Of a stretch of 5,359 bases of DNA, positions 5,309 to 5,359 are shown piece after piece. Under the pieces are notes generated by a model. It had not been told where the DNA came from, searched no databases, and was given only the letters and a program-made list of their open reading frames with translations. Source of the stretch: CAZKYP01 sp964556885 (GTDB lineage: Bacteria > Planctomycetota > Phycisphaerae > Sedimentisphaerales > Anaerobacaceae); assembly GCA_964556885.1 (NCBI GenBank), contig CAZKYP010000224.1, positions 1-5,359 of the forward strand. The letters run 5' to 3'. The position numbers were made by a program, and so were the translations under genes. Every line of letters starts with the position of its first letter. The stretch's first letter is position 1.

Positions 5309-5359
5309 CACGCACGATCTGCACCAGGTCACCTTGCTTCTCACTGCTATACCATTAAA

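Noticed and set aside
5262..5359. Open frame from an ATG after the fusion stop to the window edge
   Set aside because: It runs straight through the terminator hairpin and T tract and has no Shine-Dalgarno site.

Overview
The window holds four genes. Three are on the minus strand (RNase III cut by the left edge, a small STAS-domain protein, a small two-pass membrane protein). One long gene on the plus strand dominates the right half. The organism is a bacterium of moderate base composition with good Shine-Dalgarno sites and sigma70-like promoters. The style of the RNase III and the unusual multidomain fusion would suit a Planctomycetota/Phycisphaerae-type genome, but this is a weak inference and no marker in the window settles it.

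Layout: 1-674 (-) is rnc, missing its last few codons. 675-1017 holds a sigma70-type minus-strand promoter (942-970) and, between it and rnc, a compact 156-nt segment (690-845) whose complementary blocks nest into a multibranched RNA fold. This would be the 5' leader of rnc. 1018-1353 (-) is an orphan STAS protein. 1354-1631 is intergenic and carries a strong hairpin (1574-1595). 1632-2006 (-) is a 124-residue protein with an N-terminal coiled coil and two membrane helices, with its own promoter at 2100-2128. 2007-2554 is a divergent intergenic region. 2555-5245 (+) is an 896-residue fusion, followed by a textbook intrinsic terminator (5274-5308).

The fusion is the remarkable object. Residues about 30-218 form a polytopic membrane domain with an HEMGH zinc-protease motif, resembling the site-2-protease (M50) fold but with a poorly conserved second motif. 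After an Ala/Glu/Lys-rich linker comes an enolase TIM barrel (about 268-575) carrying recognisable counterparts of the catalytic and Mg-binding residues. The enolase N-terminal capping domain, which in known enolases comes before the barrel, is found after it (about 615-835). The protein therefore reads as a membrane-anchored, circularly permuted enolase joined to a protease-like membrane domain. Whether it is active as an enolase, as a protease, as both or as neither cannot be decided from sequence alone. No other glycolysis gene is nearby, and the flanking genes do not reveal a pathway.
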